A stretch of 64,000 nt of DNA from Cerrena zonata (taxonomy: Eukaryota; Basidiomycota; Agaricomycetes; Polyporales; Cerrenaceae): contig JASBNA010000075.1 of assembly GCA_038087015.1 (NCBI GenBank), forward strand, positions 124,001 to 188,000. Direction: 5' to 3'. The notes beneath the pieces are model-generated. The model worked only from the letters and a program-made list of their open reading frames with translations, did not search any database and had not been told where the DNA came from. The translations under genes were made by a program, and so were the position numbers. Positions 55,559 through 64,000 of the stretch are shown piece by piece (position 1 is the first letter of the stretch; the number at the start of each line of letters is the position of its first letter).

Positions 55559-57421
55559 ATGAAGAAATTACTACGCAAATCCAAGTCTAGGTCTCATTCG
55601 AGTGATGGTTGCAATACTGGTGGCAGGCCACAGTTGAATAATAGAAGACTTAGTTTACCAAATGATTTCTCATTTGAATTAATCCATTCTGCTCATGGTA
55701 ATAGGGATAATACAACCAGAACTTCGTTGATTGCTACTGATGAAGGCTTATCCCCAAACACTTCTACTCAGGATAACGAGTCGATTGCATTATCGGATGC
55801 AGAAACCTTACTAGTTGATAAAAGACAGAGGTTGATTCTCCAAGATACTTTTGAAGAAAATTTCACTCATTATCTTCCATTTCTAATGAGACGATATCGA
55901 ATGGAAGAAGAGAGCACATCAGAACATAATGGGACAATGGAGCCGAACCCTATAAGGGAGGAGTTTGATGATGACGATGAATCTACCATCTACAATGATT
56001 CTGTTGGTGGGAATTTCGAGACAAGATATAATCGAATGAATAACGAATTACCGCTAGGAATATCATTACCATCGCCATTACGGACAAGGGTTTTTGGTAA
56101 ACCAGTTTCCAGCTTCACTTTGAAGAGAGAAATCATAGTAGTGAACGAGTTCATCAAAAATAATTATTTAATCTTTATGAATCAAGAATCTTTCAAGAAA
56201 TTCAAGGAGCTAAAGTCAAGAAAGAAATCTAGAAATAATTCAGTCATAGTGTACGATGAAGAAAACAATATCAAAAGACTCTCAAATATTGAAAACGATA
56301 GTTTGCTTTTGAATACTCATGATTCTATAGGTGATAATATAATCGACAATAGATCTCACATAATCCCACTAGAGTATAAAGTCAAAGGAGAGGCATTACC
56401 AGTATTTAAGATCCAAACTCCCTATATGTCGTCCTTTCGTAAACATGTACCCTATATGATATTCAAAAGATTTAGAGAAGTTCCTTTAAAACCAGTGCTA
56501 CAAGAAAATCAAGATCACGATGATGAATACGAATCTTATAGTTTTTGCACGGTACATTTGAAGCATTTTCAATTGGTGAAACGTTATATCTTCAATTTTA
56601 CTCTGCTGCATGGAGAAAAATTCAAGATCATATTATTTCAACATAATACTAAACCATTCTGTGATTTTGAATATAAAAATACTAGATTCAGAATTGTTGG
56701 TACATCTTTAGCAGCCGGATTTATCTTTAGTTATAATCCGAATATGAAATTGTTTATTATCGATCAAAACAGTCCCTCTTTAGTTGACAAGATGATAAAC
56801 AAATCCCCAGGACTCGAGATTTCATCGTTGTTAAGACGAAGAAGTTCTAATGACGATGTAAATGGTTCTCGAAAAAATAGCACCATCGATGATTCAGCAA
56901 AGAGTGGCCATAATGGTTTATCGACAAACTCATCATCGCCTCCACCATCCACCGACACATCTAATGACCCTAGCTGTGACGTATCTGATTTTTCAAATTT
57001 TACTAATCCATATCCAGATCCCTCATGTCCTTTATTAGAAGACTGTGGTACTTTTTGTTACGGAATAGACTCCATTAGCAGCAGGTCGTATATACCTAAT
57101 GATTCTCCGCCTTTCGCTAGCTTCAAAGATGCTCAATCATATACCAATCAATCTTTCTTACCAAAGAAGTACGCCGAGAACGGTAAAATTGAGATATATC
57201 AGGATATAAATACTTTTACCCAATTAAATCATAACGAGAGTAGCACTCTCTCAATTGACTTGGATACTTTAGTGTTGAACGTGATCATATTGACGTTGAT
57301 GGAAAATAATTTGAGAAATGCAAATAAGAATGGAACAAGTGGGTTTGCAACCAGATTAAGCCATCTTCCAAATATACCTACTTCGTATAACCAGTATACA
57401 ATGTCTGCTTCTGTACTATAA
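55559..57421 (+). CDS. Unrecognised fungal protein with a central conserved-looking domain
   Basis: 620 residues from the ATG at 55559; the frame is open for 21 codons upstream without an ATG. The N-terminus is basic and Ser-rich (MKKLLRKSKSRSHSS), then an acidic stretch (FDDDDESTIYND). The middle third (about residues 280-430) looks globular: PVFKIQTPYMSSFRKHVPYM, YSFCTVHLKHFQLVKRYIFN, then FKIILFQHNTKPFCDFEYKN, TRFRIVGTSLAAGFIF and MKLFIIDQNSPSLVDKM. A Ser-rich linker and a final hydrophobic helix (LDTLVLNVIILTLMENN) follow. The pattern of aromatic and basic residues resembles conserved fungal proteins of unknown role, but I cannot name one with confidence. Confidence 0.72.
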   Translation: MKKLLRKSKSRSHSSDGCNTGGRPQLNNRRLSLPNDFSFELIHSAHGNRDNTTRTSLIATDEGLSPNTSTQDNESIALSDAETLLVDKRQRLILQDTFEENFTHYLPFLMRRYRMEEESTSEHNGTMEPNPIREEFDDDDESTIYNDSVGGNFETRYNRMNNELPLGISLPSPLRTRVFGKPVSSFTLKREIIVVNEFIKNNYLIFMNQESFKKFKELKSRKKSRNNSVIVYDEENNIKRLSNIENDSLLLNTHDSIGDNIIDNRSHIIPLEYKVKGEALPVFKIQTPYMSSFRKHVPYMIFKRFREVPLKPVLQENQDHDDEYESYSFCTVHLKHFQLVKRYIFNFTLLHGEKFKIILFQHNTKPFCDFEYKNTRFRIVGTSLAAGFIFSYNPNMKLFIIDQNSPSLVDKMINKSPGLEISSLLRRRSSNDDVNGSRKNSTIDDSAKSGHNGLSTNSSSPPPSTDTSNDPSCDVSDFSNFTNPYPDPSCPLLEDCGTFCYGIDSISSRSYIPNDSPPFASFKDAQSYTNQSFLPKKYAENGKIEIYQDINTFTQLNHNESSTLSIDLDTLVLNVIILTLMENNLRNANKNGTSGFATRLSHLPNIPTSYNQYTMSASVL

Positions 57422-57641
57422 TTTTTCCTGGTTCAATTCTATAAATTTATACAAAAAAATTTTCTGCCTTTGACTAAACCTTTTAATTAATATCTTGCTT
57501 TCAATTCTAATATACGTTTGTTTGTCGCCTTTTCAGTAATTACTCCTCTTGCAAGGCAACAAAAATGAAAGTAGCCTACACCAAATATGAAAATAGTGAT
57601 ATCTATAAGCTAAATAAATAAAATAAATAAAATAAGTATAT

Positions 57642-58436
57642 TTAGAATTCATGCAGTGTAATAGCCTCTAATAAGGAATTTGCTTCTGGCTTTTCAGCAA
57701 CAACCTTAGGGGTAATGCCTTTATTTACCAAATATTCTTTTGTAGTAGGTCCAATTGAAGCAATGTTGAAACTTTGACTTCCACCGTTTGCCAAAATATG
57801 ATCAATAATAACTTCCGTACCTTGAGGACTGAAAAACACAATCCAATGGTGTGGATCTTGTTGCATATGCTTCAATTGGTCGAAATTGTCAATAATATCA
57901 TCCCTAGATGCTGTTTTGTAAACAACTTTTTCTTTAAACTTGATCCCAGCCGACAATAATTTCTTTGGTATTATATCTCTTCTGATCTCTCCTGTGAAAA
58001 ACATTATAGGATGCTCCGCTTCTTTATCAATCCCATTTTCCTTATAATCGTCTATAATTATATCAGATAAGATGGCCCCATTTCCAGCATCATGACCACC
58101 TCGAATGTTTTTAAACCCACTTTCCATCAAGATCTTGGAAGTTGCAGGTCCAACAGTATACCCAACTTTTTTCCAGATTGACTTCGAGATTTCTTCACCA
58201 CAATCTTGTATACATTCATTAAACACTTCTACTGCCCTTTGACTCGTGACTATGAATGTGTTCGTCTGGTTCAAAAATTCATCACTGATTAAATACTCCC
58301 GCAACCCTTCCTTGTCTACTGGTGAGTGCTCAAGTAATGGCAAGAATTGTGGGGTTATGCTCTTGGATGAAAATACTTCCTGGTAAGGATCCCGTGGCGT
58401 GGTCTTGTTTTTCAATAAAAGAACGCTGTTAACCAT
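57642..58436 (-). CDS. HEM4: Uroporphyrinogen-III synthase
   Basis: 264 residues from the ATG at 58436, giving MVNSVLLLKNKTTPRDPY, which aligns with VRVLLLKNKTVPIDKY of Saccharomyces Hem4 (275). The open frame runs 30 codons further but its first codon is TTG. Conserved blocks are TFIVTSQRAVEVFNEC, then KVGYTVGPATSKILMESGFK, GGHDAGNGAILSDIIIDDY, FFTGEIRRDIIPKKLLSAGI and WIVFFSPQGTEVI, ending IASIGPTTKEYLVNKGI. The enzyme closes and inverts ring D of hydroxymethylbilane in heme synthesis. It is followed, about 220 bp away, by the convergent unrecognised gene. Confidence 0.95.
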   Translation of the reverse strand: MVNSVLLLKNKTTPRDPYQEVFSSKSITPQFLPLLEHSPVDKEGLREYLISDEFLNQTNTFIVTSQRAVEVFNECIQDCGEEISKSIWKKVGYTVGPATSKILMESGFKNIRGGHDAGNGAILSDIIIDDYKENGIDKEAEHPIMFFTGEIRRDIIPKKLLSAGIKFKEKVVYKTASRDDIIDNFDQLKHMQQDPHHWIVFFSPQGTEVIIDHILANGGSQSFNIASIGPTTKEYLVNKGITPKVVAEKPEANSLLEAITLHEF

Positions 58437-58990
58437 TGTCGACTTATATGAAAGGCTGGATAGCAATCGGTGCAACACTATTGATCGTAAAAGGCTGGTC
58501 GAGGAAAGGCTCAGAATTGTCTTCAAACAAATGAAAAATGCAAGATCAGAAAATTTGCAATGAGAAAAATCGTGAACTTTTTTTTCCGGTTTTTCGTTTG
58601 ATAAGTCTTACAGTTGATCATGCTGTTAAATCGGCCTTGGGCTATTTTACAGATATCAGAAGTCACTTTCAGACTTGAAAATATCTCGTGCCTAAATAGA
58701 TATATATATTGAATTAAGGGGTGCTGCGTAGCAACAGCTAGAACGAGAGACGTAATAAGAACACATGATGAAAGAACACACCAAAGAATAGAAAAGGAAA
58801 CAGACGAAAGCAGAGTAGTATAACCAGTACTCATAAAGGGAAACAAAACACAAACGGAAACCAAATAAAGAGAAATAAAAAGTCCACGATATATAACTGA
58901 AAACAAAAAAAAAAAACATAATAGAACAAAAAAATTGAAAATAAAATAAAATAAAAGCATAAGTCTAGGGTAGCCGATCAAAAAGCATCA
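58437..58990. other. Region between SPT23 3' end and HEM4
   Basis: About 550 bp: HEM4 promoter and SPT23/MGA2 3'-UTR. Strand-biased: the plus strand from 58740 to 58980 is strongly purine-rich. This generates a Phe-rich minus-strand frame (58523-58981) with no family resemblance. Confidence 0.55.
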
Positions 58991-61900
58991 CTAATTAGCC
59001 ACTTCTTCATTCAAAATCCTTCTTGTTGCATGTAATACACGTTCGTTAGAGTTCTTGAATACACGCCCGAGTCTTTCATTACCAATCATTAAATTACCAA
59101 AACAGTTTCTCATAAAAGTTTTGAAATTTTCAATTGATTCAACACGATAACCCATTATTGAAACATATAAGAATAATCCAAGAATAGTGATTAAGATAGG
59201 GAACCAGAAGAATAATAACATTTTATCATTTTCCACGGTTTTACGTGGACGATTGATATAAGAAACAACCATATCTTCAGAAGAATCTGAAGCAACTTCT
59301 TCCTCTTGAGATGCTGAAGTTCTAAGTTCTTCCGATGAACCTTCAACAGAAAGGTTGAGATTACGTTCAGCTTGAGTCTTAGGTTTAGAAGAATGGAATG
59401 ATGAAGGTCCAAAGGGGAATAAGTCATCGTAAGAAGGTAATTCGTTGTCTTGATCGTTATTGAAAACATTCTTAACTTTTTGCCATAATCCATTACTTGA
59501 TGATACAGAGTGATCATCTTCTTCATCAGCCATGCTATTATCATTTAATGGTACAATGGTAGAATTTGAGCTCAGTGGTGCATCTTCAATGGTGGTATCT
59601 GCACTAGCAATAGCAGAGTTACGCATTGGGTTTAAATCTTCAATTGAAGATTCAACATCGGAGCTTTCATAATCAGAGTATTCATAATCTTCATAATCAT
59701 CTTCATAATCATCTTCATTAGCAAAGTCATTTGAATATTCCAAATCTTCATTAGAATCATATTCTGAATCAGCAAAATCAGAAGAATAATTTTCATCGGT
59801 ATAACCACTAGAAGTTGGTTTAAATTCTTTTCTAACAATATGCCTGTCACCACTTTCTAATTTATTACCAGTCGATTCATTTACTGAATCCTCAATAACC
59901 ATTTTAGATATATGACGACCATAATTCATGGCAAACATTGAATTAAGGGAATCTAAACTTATAGATTTACTTAATTGATCATTTTCTTCAATTTTTTCAC
60001 CATCATTTTCATGATTATGGGAATTTTTAAAGTGAGATAAAACATTGGTAGTAAAATCATCGCTATCAATTTCACATTCTTCTAAATTATTAAAAATATC
60101 AAGAACATTCAAATCACAATAATCTTTCAAGAATTTGTCATTTGAAAGTTTCAAGTTCCAGTTTGATTTACAATCAAGGAAAATATTGATCAAGTCACGA
60201 TGTCCACACATTGATGCTAAAAATAATGGAGTTAAACCTTGATTATCTTTCAAATCGATTTTGCAACCATGAGTAATCAAGAATCTGATCAATTGATTAT
60301 AATTCTTCAAAGTGGCTAAATGTAATAAAGATTGACCTTCATTATTGCATAATTGCCAGTTTGGAATTATAATTGGACAATTTGGTAAATCAACCAATGA
60401 AAGGAAATTGATCAAAACATCTTCGGTTGATAAGTTGGATTTGGTAAGTCTTTCAACAGCTTTATGGGCACTATCATACCATTCCATATTTTCTTTATTC
60501 ATGCTTACTTGATTAGTTGAAGATGGACTAGTAGTCGAATTAGCATTACCATTATTATTGCTATTATTATTATCAGAACCAACAATTCTCTTAGCGATAT
60601 TCTTAGCATCTTCAAGTTTACCATTCATTTTCAACCCGACAATTTGAAGTGCCAACTCAATGAGTTGGCGATCGGTGTCATCGGTATAGGTGAAGACTTG
60701 CTGTTGTTGGGCGCCACCCAACATCATATTCTCATGGTTTTCAAAACTTACAAGAACCTGACCTGGTTGACTAGCGGGAGGTAAATAAGTGACAATAGTC
60801 GTTTCAGACCAGCAGTGAGTGGCCAACGCATTATTTGAGCCGAATTTCACTGCTAAACCTGGACGGAAGTTGAACCCTAGTAAAGTAACTTCAATTCCCC
60901 CTCTTATTGGACCTTGAGCGGGAATGATTCTTTGGATTGAAGGTAAGTTTTGAGTGGTGCCATTATTACTGGTTGGGTTTGTATTAGCTAATGGTTGATT
61001 TAATAAAGGTAAACTAAATTGAGGATGGGGAGGAGCATGAATACCTGAAGGCTGTGGTTGATTGAGTTGGTTTGGTTTGAACATAATGTTAGTGGTTGAA
61101 GTATTTGTATCGCTATTACTTGTTGGAGAAAATCCATTGACACTACCATTAAACATTGGATTTGATGAATTATTATAGGAATCGTCGATTGATAATTTTT
61201 TACGTTTCAAACCTCTTTGATCATTATCGGTATTAGTTAAGACTTCGGATGCAGATTCATCAATAGAGTTAGGAGACAACGGATGAATGTTATTTGTATC
61301 GGATTGAATATTATTATTAGGATTTGAATTAGTAGATTTATTTGTAAAAGAAATATCATTGTCTTTGGTGGAAGAAGTGTTTTTCTTTCTATCCATAATC
61401 ATTATTGGACTTGAGATTTGTTTAGCCACAACTTGATTAGAGGAATTTTTAATGACAAACAATAATTTAAAACCTTCTGATTCTTTATGATGTCTACAAT
61501 AACAAATGATTCTAGCCGATAATTCCAAAGATTTACTTAAATCATTATTGAGACCATTAGGAGGAGGGAAAGAAACAATTTCTTTACAATTAAAGATGAT
61601 TGCCTTTTTCATCATTGATTCATCAGCCCAAGAGTTAGGGTTATTTTTAACCACACCACCATTATTATGATTGGGGGAATTACCATTATTTGGATTAGGG
61701 GTATTATATTCGGTATTTAAAGCGGTATTATTTGAATTGTTCGTTTCACTATCATTACCCGATTTTCTTCTGGAAGCTCTTTTTTGTTCTCTTTTGATAC
61801 ATCTTGGACAAATGTTACAAGATTTTTTATAATTTGAAGTTAGAACATAAGTATCAAGATATAACAAGTTTTCCTTTAACTTATCCGATAAACCATTAAT

Positions 61901-62665
61901 GGATTCATTAAGACAAAACTTATTTTTGGAAATAAGATCTTGAGGAATATGTAATAAGATTTGAGGAGGAGGAGGGCTGATTTGGAATTTTAATTTAATT
62001 TGGGTTTCCACTCTAGAATAACTTGGTAATTCCGATAATTGTAATTTATAAGGTAATTTCGACATTTCATTGGCACTAAAATCCAAATAGGAAGCATCGG
62101 GGACATCGAGAGAAGGAGGACAAGAAATCATATTATGATTACCAAACTTCAATTTTGATAATTCGTCTCTCACCACTTCATAACCCGAAAGTTGATTATT
62201 GGTATTATTCGAGGAGGGATTATTATTATTAGGAGACTCATTCAATTGAGGAGTGTTATGGAGACTATTGGAAGCAGAGTGGAACTTATTTTGATAATTG
62301 TAAGGACTGGCGTACAAGCTATTGGAAAAATTGGAAGAGTTGTACTGATGAGGCTCCACATACATATAATCATTATTCAAAGGAGTTGCCGAGGAAGGAG
62401 ATTCATTAAATTTAACCGCAGGGTCAATGGTTGAATTGTGACGACTGGAACTATTGGATTGGTTGTCGTCGTACAAGTTTTGAAACAAGTCCTGAGAGTC
62501 CTCCTTCTTTAGTATACTATTGGGGATTGGAGTGTTATTGCCTATGGAATCGTAAACTCTTTGGTCTAAGAATTCATCAAGAATATCTTGATCGGCTTCC
62601 TCGCTTTGAAGATTGGTTAAGAAATTATGATCCAACAAGTTATTGTCATCTGTAAGTGAAGACAT
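58991..62665 (-). CDS. SPT23: ER-anchored transcription factor Spt23/Mga2
   Basis: 1224 residues. N-terminal Asn/Ser-rich activation region, then a conserved block with a Cys cluster (KKSCNICPRCIKREQKRASR). The IPT/TIG domain lies near 570-655 (IIPAQGPIRGGIEVTLLGFN, then LAVKFGSNNALATHCWSETT). Two ankyrin repeats follow near 778-832 (GQSLLHLATLKNYNQLIRFL, GLTPLFLASMCGHRDLINIF), then an acidic region and one C-terminal membrane helix near 1147-1172 (FFWFPILITILGLFLYVSIM). This is the Spt23/Mga2 layout: an ER-membrane precursor, processed by ubiquitin/proteasome with Rsp5 and Cdc48, which releases the soluble activator of OLE1 (delta-9 desaturase). Whether this species has one or two members is unknown. 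Confidence 0.93.
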   Translation of the reverse strand: MSSLTDDNNLLDHNFLTNLQSEEADQDILDEFLDQRVYDSIGNNTPIPNSILKKEDSQDLFQNLYDDNQSNSSSRHNSTIDPAVKFNESPSSATPLNNDYMYVEPHQYNSSNFSNSLYASPYNYQNKFHSASNSLHNTPQLNESPNNNNPSSNNTNNQLSGYEVVRDELSKLKFGNHNMISCPPSLDVPDASYLDFSANEMSKLPYKLQLSELPSYSRVETQIKLKFQISPPPPQILLHIPQDLISKNKFCLNESINGLSDKLKENLLYLDTYVLTSNYKKSCNICPRCIKREQKRASRRKSGNDSETNNSNNTALNTEYNTPNPNNGNSPNHNNGGVVKNNPNSWADESMMKKAIIFNCKEIVSFPPPNGLNNDLSKSLELSARIICYCRHHKESEGFKLLFVIKNSSNQVVAKQISSPIMIMDRKKNTSSTKDNDISFTNKSTNSNPNNNIQSDTNNIHPLSPNSIDESASEVLTNTDNDQRGLKRKKLSIDDSYNNSSNPMFNGSVNGFSPTSNSDTNTSTTNIMFKPNQLNQPQPSGIHAPPHPQFSLPLLNQPLANTNPTSNNGTTQNLPSIQRIIPAQGPIRGGIEVTLLGFNFRPGLAVKFGSNNALATHCWSETTIVTYLPPASQPGQVLVSFENHENMMLGGAQQQQVFTYTDDTDRQLIELALQIVGLKMNGKLEDAKNIAKRIVGSDNNNSNNNGNANSTTSPSSTNQVSMNKENMEWYDSAHKAVERLTKSNLSTEDVLINFLSLVDLPNCPIIIPNWQLCNNEGQSLLHLATLKNYNQLIRFLITHGCKIDLKDNQGLTPLFLASMCGHRDLINIFLDCKSNWNLKLSNDKFLKDYCDLNVLDIFNNLEECEIDSDDFTTNVLSHFKNSHNHENDGEKIEENDQLSKSISLDSLNSMFAMNYGRHISKMVIEDSVNESTGNKLESGDRHIVRKEFKPTSSGYTDENYSSDFADSEYDSNEDLEYSNDFANEDDYEDDYEDYEYSDYESSDVESSIEDLNPMRNSAIASADTTIEDAPLSSNSTIVPLNDNSMADEEDDHSVSSSNGLWQKVKNVFNNDQDNELPSYDDLFPFGPSSFHSSKPKTQAERNLNLSVEGSSEELRTSASQEEEVASDSSEDMVVSYINRPRKTVENDKMLLFFWFPILITILGLFLYVSIMGYRVESIENFKTFMRNCFGNLMIGNERLGRVFKNSNERVLHATRRILNEEVAN

Positions 62666-63355
62666 CTTTGAAACTACTCACCAAGATAACTATTGATCAT
62701 CAACTGGAAGAAAAACCAAGTAGTAAAAGTGTTGATAACTTAAAATGGGTGAAAATAACAGCGGGCGGTTAAAAAAAAAAATGTAAGGAAACACAACAAA
62801 ATCACACACACACCCTTGTATCAGACTAAAAAACTGGAAGTGGAAAGTCAAACTATTCAAAAGAAACTATTTCTCTATTCTTTCTGAAAGAATCCTGTCG
62901 ATCGCTATTGATTGTGGGTCGATATCAAAGAATTGTTCTACCCACTTGGAACTCGAAGAAAAGAAATTATACTTAACGAGAATGTATTCTTTCTCAACAG
63001 AATCAGATGGCAAAAACAAAAGAATCACTCACCAAGTGTACTAATCACAATATCAATTAATTAATCAATAGGATTCTCGTGATGTTGAGATTCTTTTGAT
63101 GATGATAGTTTTTTTTTTTTTTTTTTTTTTTTTTATTAGTTTTTTTTTCAGTTTTATTTGTGTTTTGCTACAAGCTTTTTTGTTGGACCTGGCCAGCGCT
63201 GTGCAGGCCACAATTAAATTTGGGGTACTGCGAGAATCTGAAAGAAAGGCCTTCGCTTTGTCTTTTGTTCTTTAATTTTGTTGGGTTTTTTCGTTCCTTT
63301 CTTTTTTTCCTTATTTTTTTGTATGGTTTAGTTTGGCGCGGGTACACGACTACCT

Positions 63356-63368
63356 GGTGTATGGGTGG
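63356..63368 (+). promoter_or_regulatory. Rap1-like motif 1 upstream of the RRM gene
   Basis: GGTGTATGGGTGG; its reverse complement CCACCCATACACC fits ACACCCRYACAYM except for the first base. About 190 bp from the ATG. Confidence 0.45.
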
Positions 63369-63415
63369 GATGTCGAGGGTACGGGGGTTTTGTAGCGGTA
63401 TGGAGGTTTGTGGGT

Positions 63416-63428
63416 GGTACGGGTGTTT
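63416..63428 (+). promoter_or_regulatory. Rap1-like motif 2 upstream of the RRM gene
   Basis: GGTACGGGTGTTT carries the TACGGGTGT core. About 125 bp from the ATG and 48 bp from motif 1. Confidence 0.4.
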
Positions 63429-63437
63429 TTGTTTGAT

Positions 63438-63443
63438 CACGTG
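63438..63443. promoter_or_regulatory. Cbf1-type E-box upstream of the RRM gene
   Basis: CACGTG preceded by AT (ATCACGTG, the full RTCACRTG form), about 110 bp from the ATG. Confidence 0.5.
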
Positions 63444-63551
63444 CGAGTTTCCCTTTCTTTTTTTTTTTTTTTTTTTTTTTTACTTTTTGTTCACTGAAAT
63501 TGAAAGTATCGACGGAAACAACTTACCCTATCCATATCCTTGACATTGATC

Positions 63552-64000
63552 ATGCCTAAGAATACATTATATGTCACTGGTTTTTCCAAAGAGTCCAAGG
63601 CGGCCGACTTGGCTCCGGATTTCGAAAAGTACGTATGAACACCCCGAAGATTGAGCGGGTGCTAGCTTCTTTGATTTTGAATTGATTCTTCTAGCCTGCT
63701 GTTTGATGCCGAAGGTATTAGCAGCGTGTCTTTGCCTCTATTTTCTCTGAACGGTCCCCATCTTAGCTTGATCACCTTACCGTCCCGATTAACGTATGAG
63801 ATGAGTTCTCTTTCCATTTCCTCCTCCTCCTCCTATTCGTTTTCCTATTCCTCCTCCTATTCCTCCTCCTATTCCTCCTCCTATTTGTTTTCCTATTCCT
63901 CCTCCTATTCCTATTCCTCCTATTCCTATTTATTTTCCTATTTGTTTCCTATTCCCATTTGTTTCCTATTCCTCCTCCTGTTTGTTCCTTTCAGTTGAAG
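63552..64000 (+). CDS. RRM/SR-type RNA-binding protein, first exon only
   Basis: The ATG at 63552 opens MPKNTLYVTGFSKESKAADL and APDFEKY. This is the start of an RRM: RNP2 is LYVTGF and helix 1 is KAADLAPDFEKY, as in fungal SR-like splicing factors (LYVTGF...ARDLAYEFERYG). The frame then hits a stop, and two overlapping donor options are present: GTACGT at 63629, or GTATGA at 63633 leaving exon 1 at 63552-63632. The rest of the window to 64000 would be intron, including a pyrimidine-rich tract and a TTTCAG at 63989-63994 that may be the acceptor. Exon 2 is outside or barely inside the window. The exact family member cannot be named from one exon. Confidence 0.7.
63814..63994 (+). repeat. Pyrimidine-rich CCTCCT/CCTATT microsatellite in the probable intron
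   Basis: About 180 bases composed almost wholly of C and T with regular single A (units like TATTCCTCCTCC). It makes a spurious Ser/Tyr-rich frame (63726-63998). It lies directly before a TTTCAG, so it could act as an unusually long polypyrimidine tract. Confidence 0.8.

Larger units (their letters stand above)
62666..63551. other. Divergent promoter, SPT23 / RRM gene
   Basis: About 890 bp. Two long T runs (63107-63134 with one A; 63459-63480) flank a G-rich stretch on the plus strand (63335-63430) that contains two Rap1-like motifs and a Cbf1-type E-box, annotated separately. A 127-codon frame across this (63160-63543) is Phe/Gly-rich low complexity and is rejected. Confidence 0.6.

Noticed and set aside
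58523..58981. 152-codon Phe/Leu-rich minus-strand frame
   Set aside because: Could look like a membrane protein, but it is the complement of a purine-rich non-coding stretch and starts without a supported ATG context.
63160..63543. 127-codon frame in the RRM-gene promoter
   Set aside because: Low-complexity Phe/Gly translation over poly-T and promoter motifs.
63726..63998. Ser/Tyr-rich 90-codon frame
   Set aside because: Direct translation of the CCTCCT/CCTATT microsatellite inside a probable intron.
1..64000. CRISPR array, prokaryotic operon or integrated virus
   Set aside because: No spaced direct repeats, no bacterial gene organisation and no viral genes; the window is ordinary yeast chromosome.

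Overview
This is a nuclear chromosome segment from a budding yeast (Saccharomycotina), most likely of the CUG-Ser clade (Candida/Debaryomyces relatives). Coding density is high and almost all genes are intronless. The one complete intron, in RPL25, has yeast signals (GTACGT donor, TACTAAC branch point, TAG acceptor). Many products match Saccharomyces/Candida housekeeping proteins. Several CTG codons fall where family members recalled from memory carry Ser or another small residue (SWD3 at 20448, TRZ1 at 44263), which fits CTG being read as Ser. I cannot name the species.

Layout. 1-12.8 kb: 3' end of TVP38 (+), PXL1 (-), an MTC2-like gene (+), CHC1 clathrin heavy chain (+), MCM21/CENP-O (-). 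13-25.6 kb: an F-BAR/DEP/RhoGAP gene (RGD2/RGD3 family, +), a mitochondrial Mg2+ channel of the MRS2/LPE10 family (-), a Ste20/GCK kinase (+), SWD3 (+), VPS68 (+), MCK1 (-), MRPS18 (+) and intron-containing RPL25 (+). 25.6-28.6 kb: almost gene-free, with tRNA-Thr(AGT). 28.6-36.5 kb: RHR2/GPP1, UTP8, MZM1, TPT1, an unrecognised Cys-rich protein, tRNA-Asn(GTT) (-), CDC26, BUD21/UTP16 (-). 36.8-53.6 kb: DIA2 (-), a ZIP9/ATX2-type transporter (+), TGL4/5 patatin lipase (-), TRZ1 (+), EST3 (+), an unrecognised membrane protein (+), RML2 (-), ATP5 (+), TED1 (+), DOT5 (-). 53.6-64 kb: a GC-richer gene-poor kilobase, two unrecognised proteins (+), HEM4 (-), SPT23/MGA2 (-), and the first exon of an RRM gene running off the window.

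The genes do not form a pathway cluster, as is normal for a yeast. Recurring themes are mitochondrial translation and energy (MRPS18, RML2, ATP5, MZM1, Mg2+ channel), ribosome biogenesis (UTP8, BUD21, RPL25), tRNA processing (TRZ1, TPT1), secretion and lipids (CHC1, VPS68, TED1, TVP38, TGL4/5), and chromosome/telomere/cell-cycle proteins (MCM21, EST3, MTC2-like, CDC26, DIA2, SWD3).

Points to check. Six genes (TVP38, the RhoGAP, UTP8, DIA2, TGL4/5, TED1) carry single-base indels, mostly one-base losses in short homopolymers; since UTP8 is essential in budding yeast, draft-assembly errors are the likeliest cause. TRZ1 has an open, mitochondrial-presequence-like extension of about 80 codons upstream of its conserved ATG, with no ATG of its own. 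EST3 is one uninterrupted frame. The RPL25 promoter has a Tbf1-type site next to a Cbf1-type site. Rap1/telomere-like motifs recur between genes. Two diverged copies of a roughly 150-200 bp element lie upstream of the two tRNA genes.
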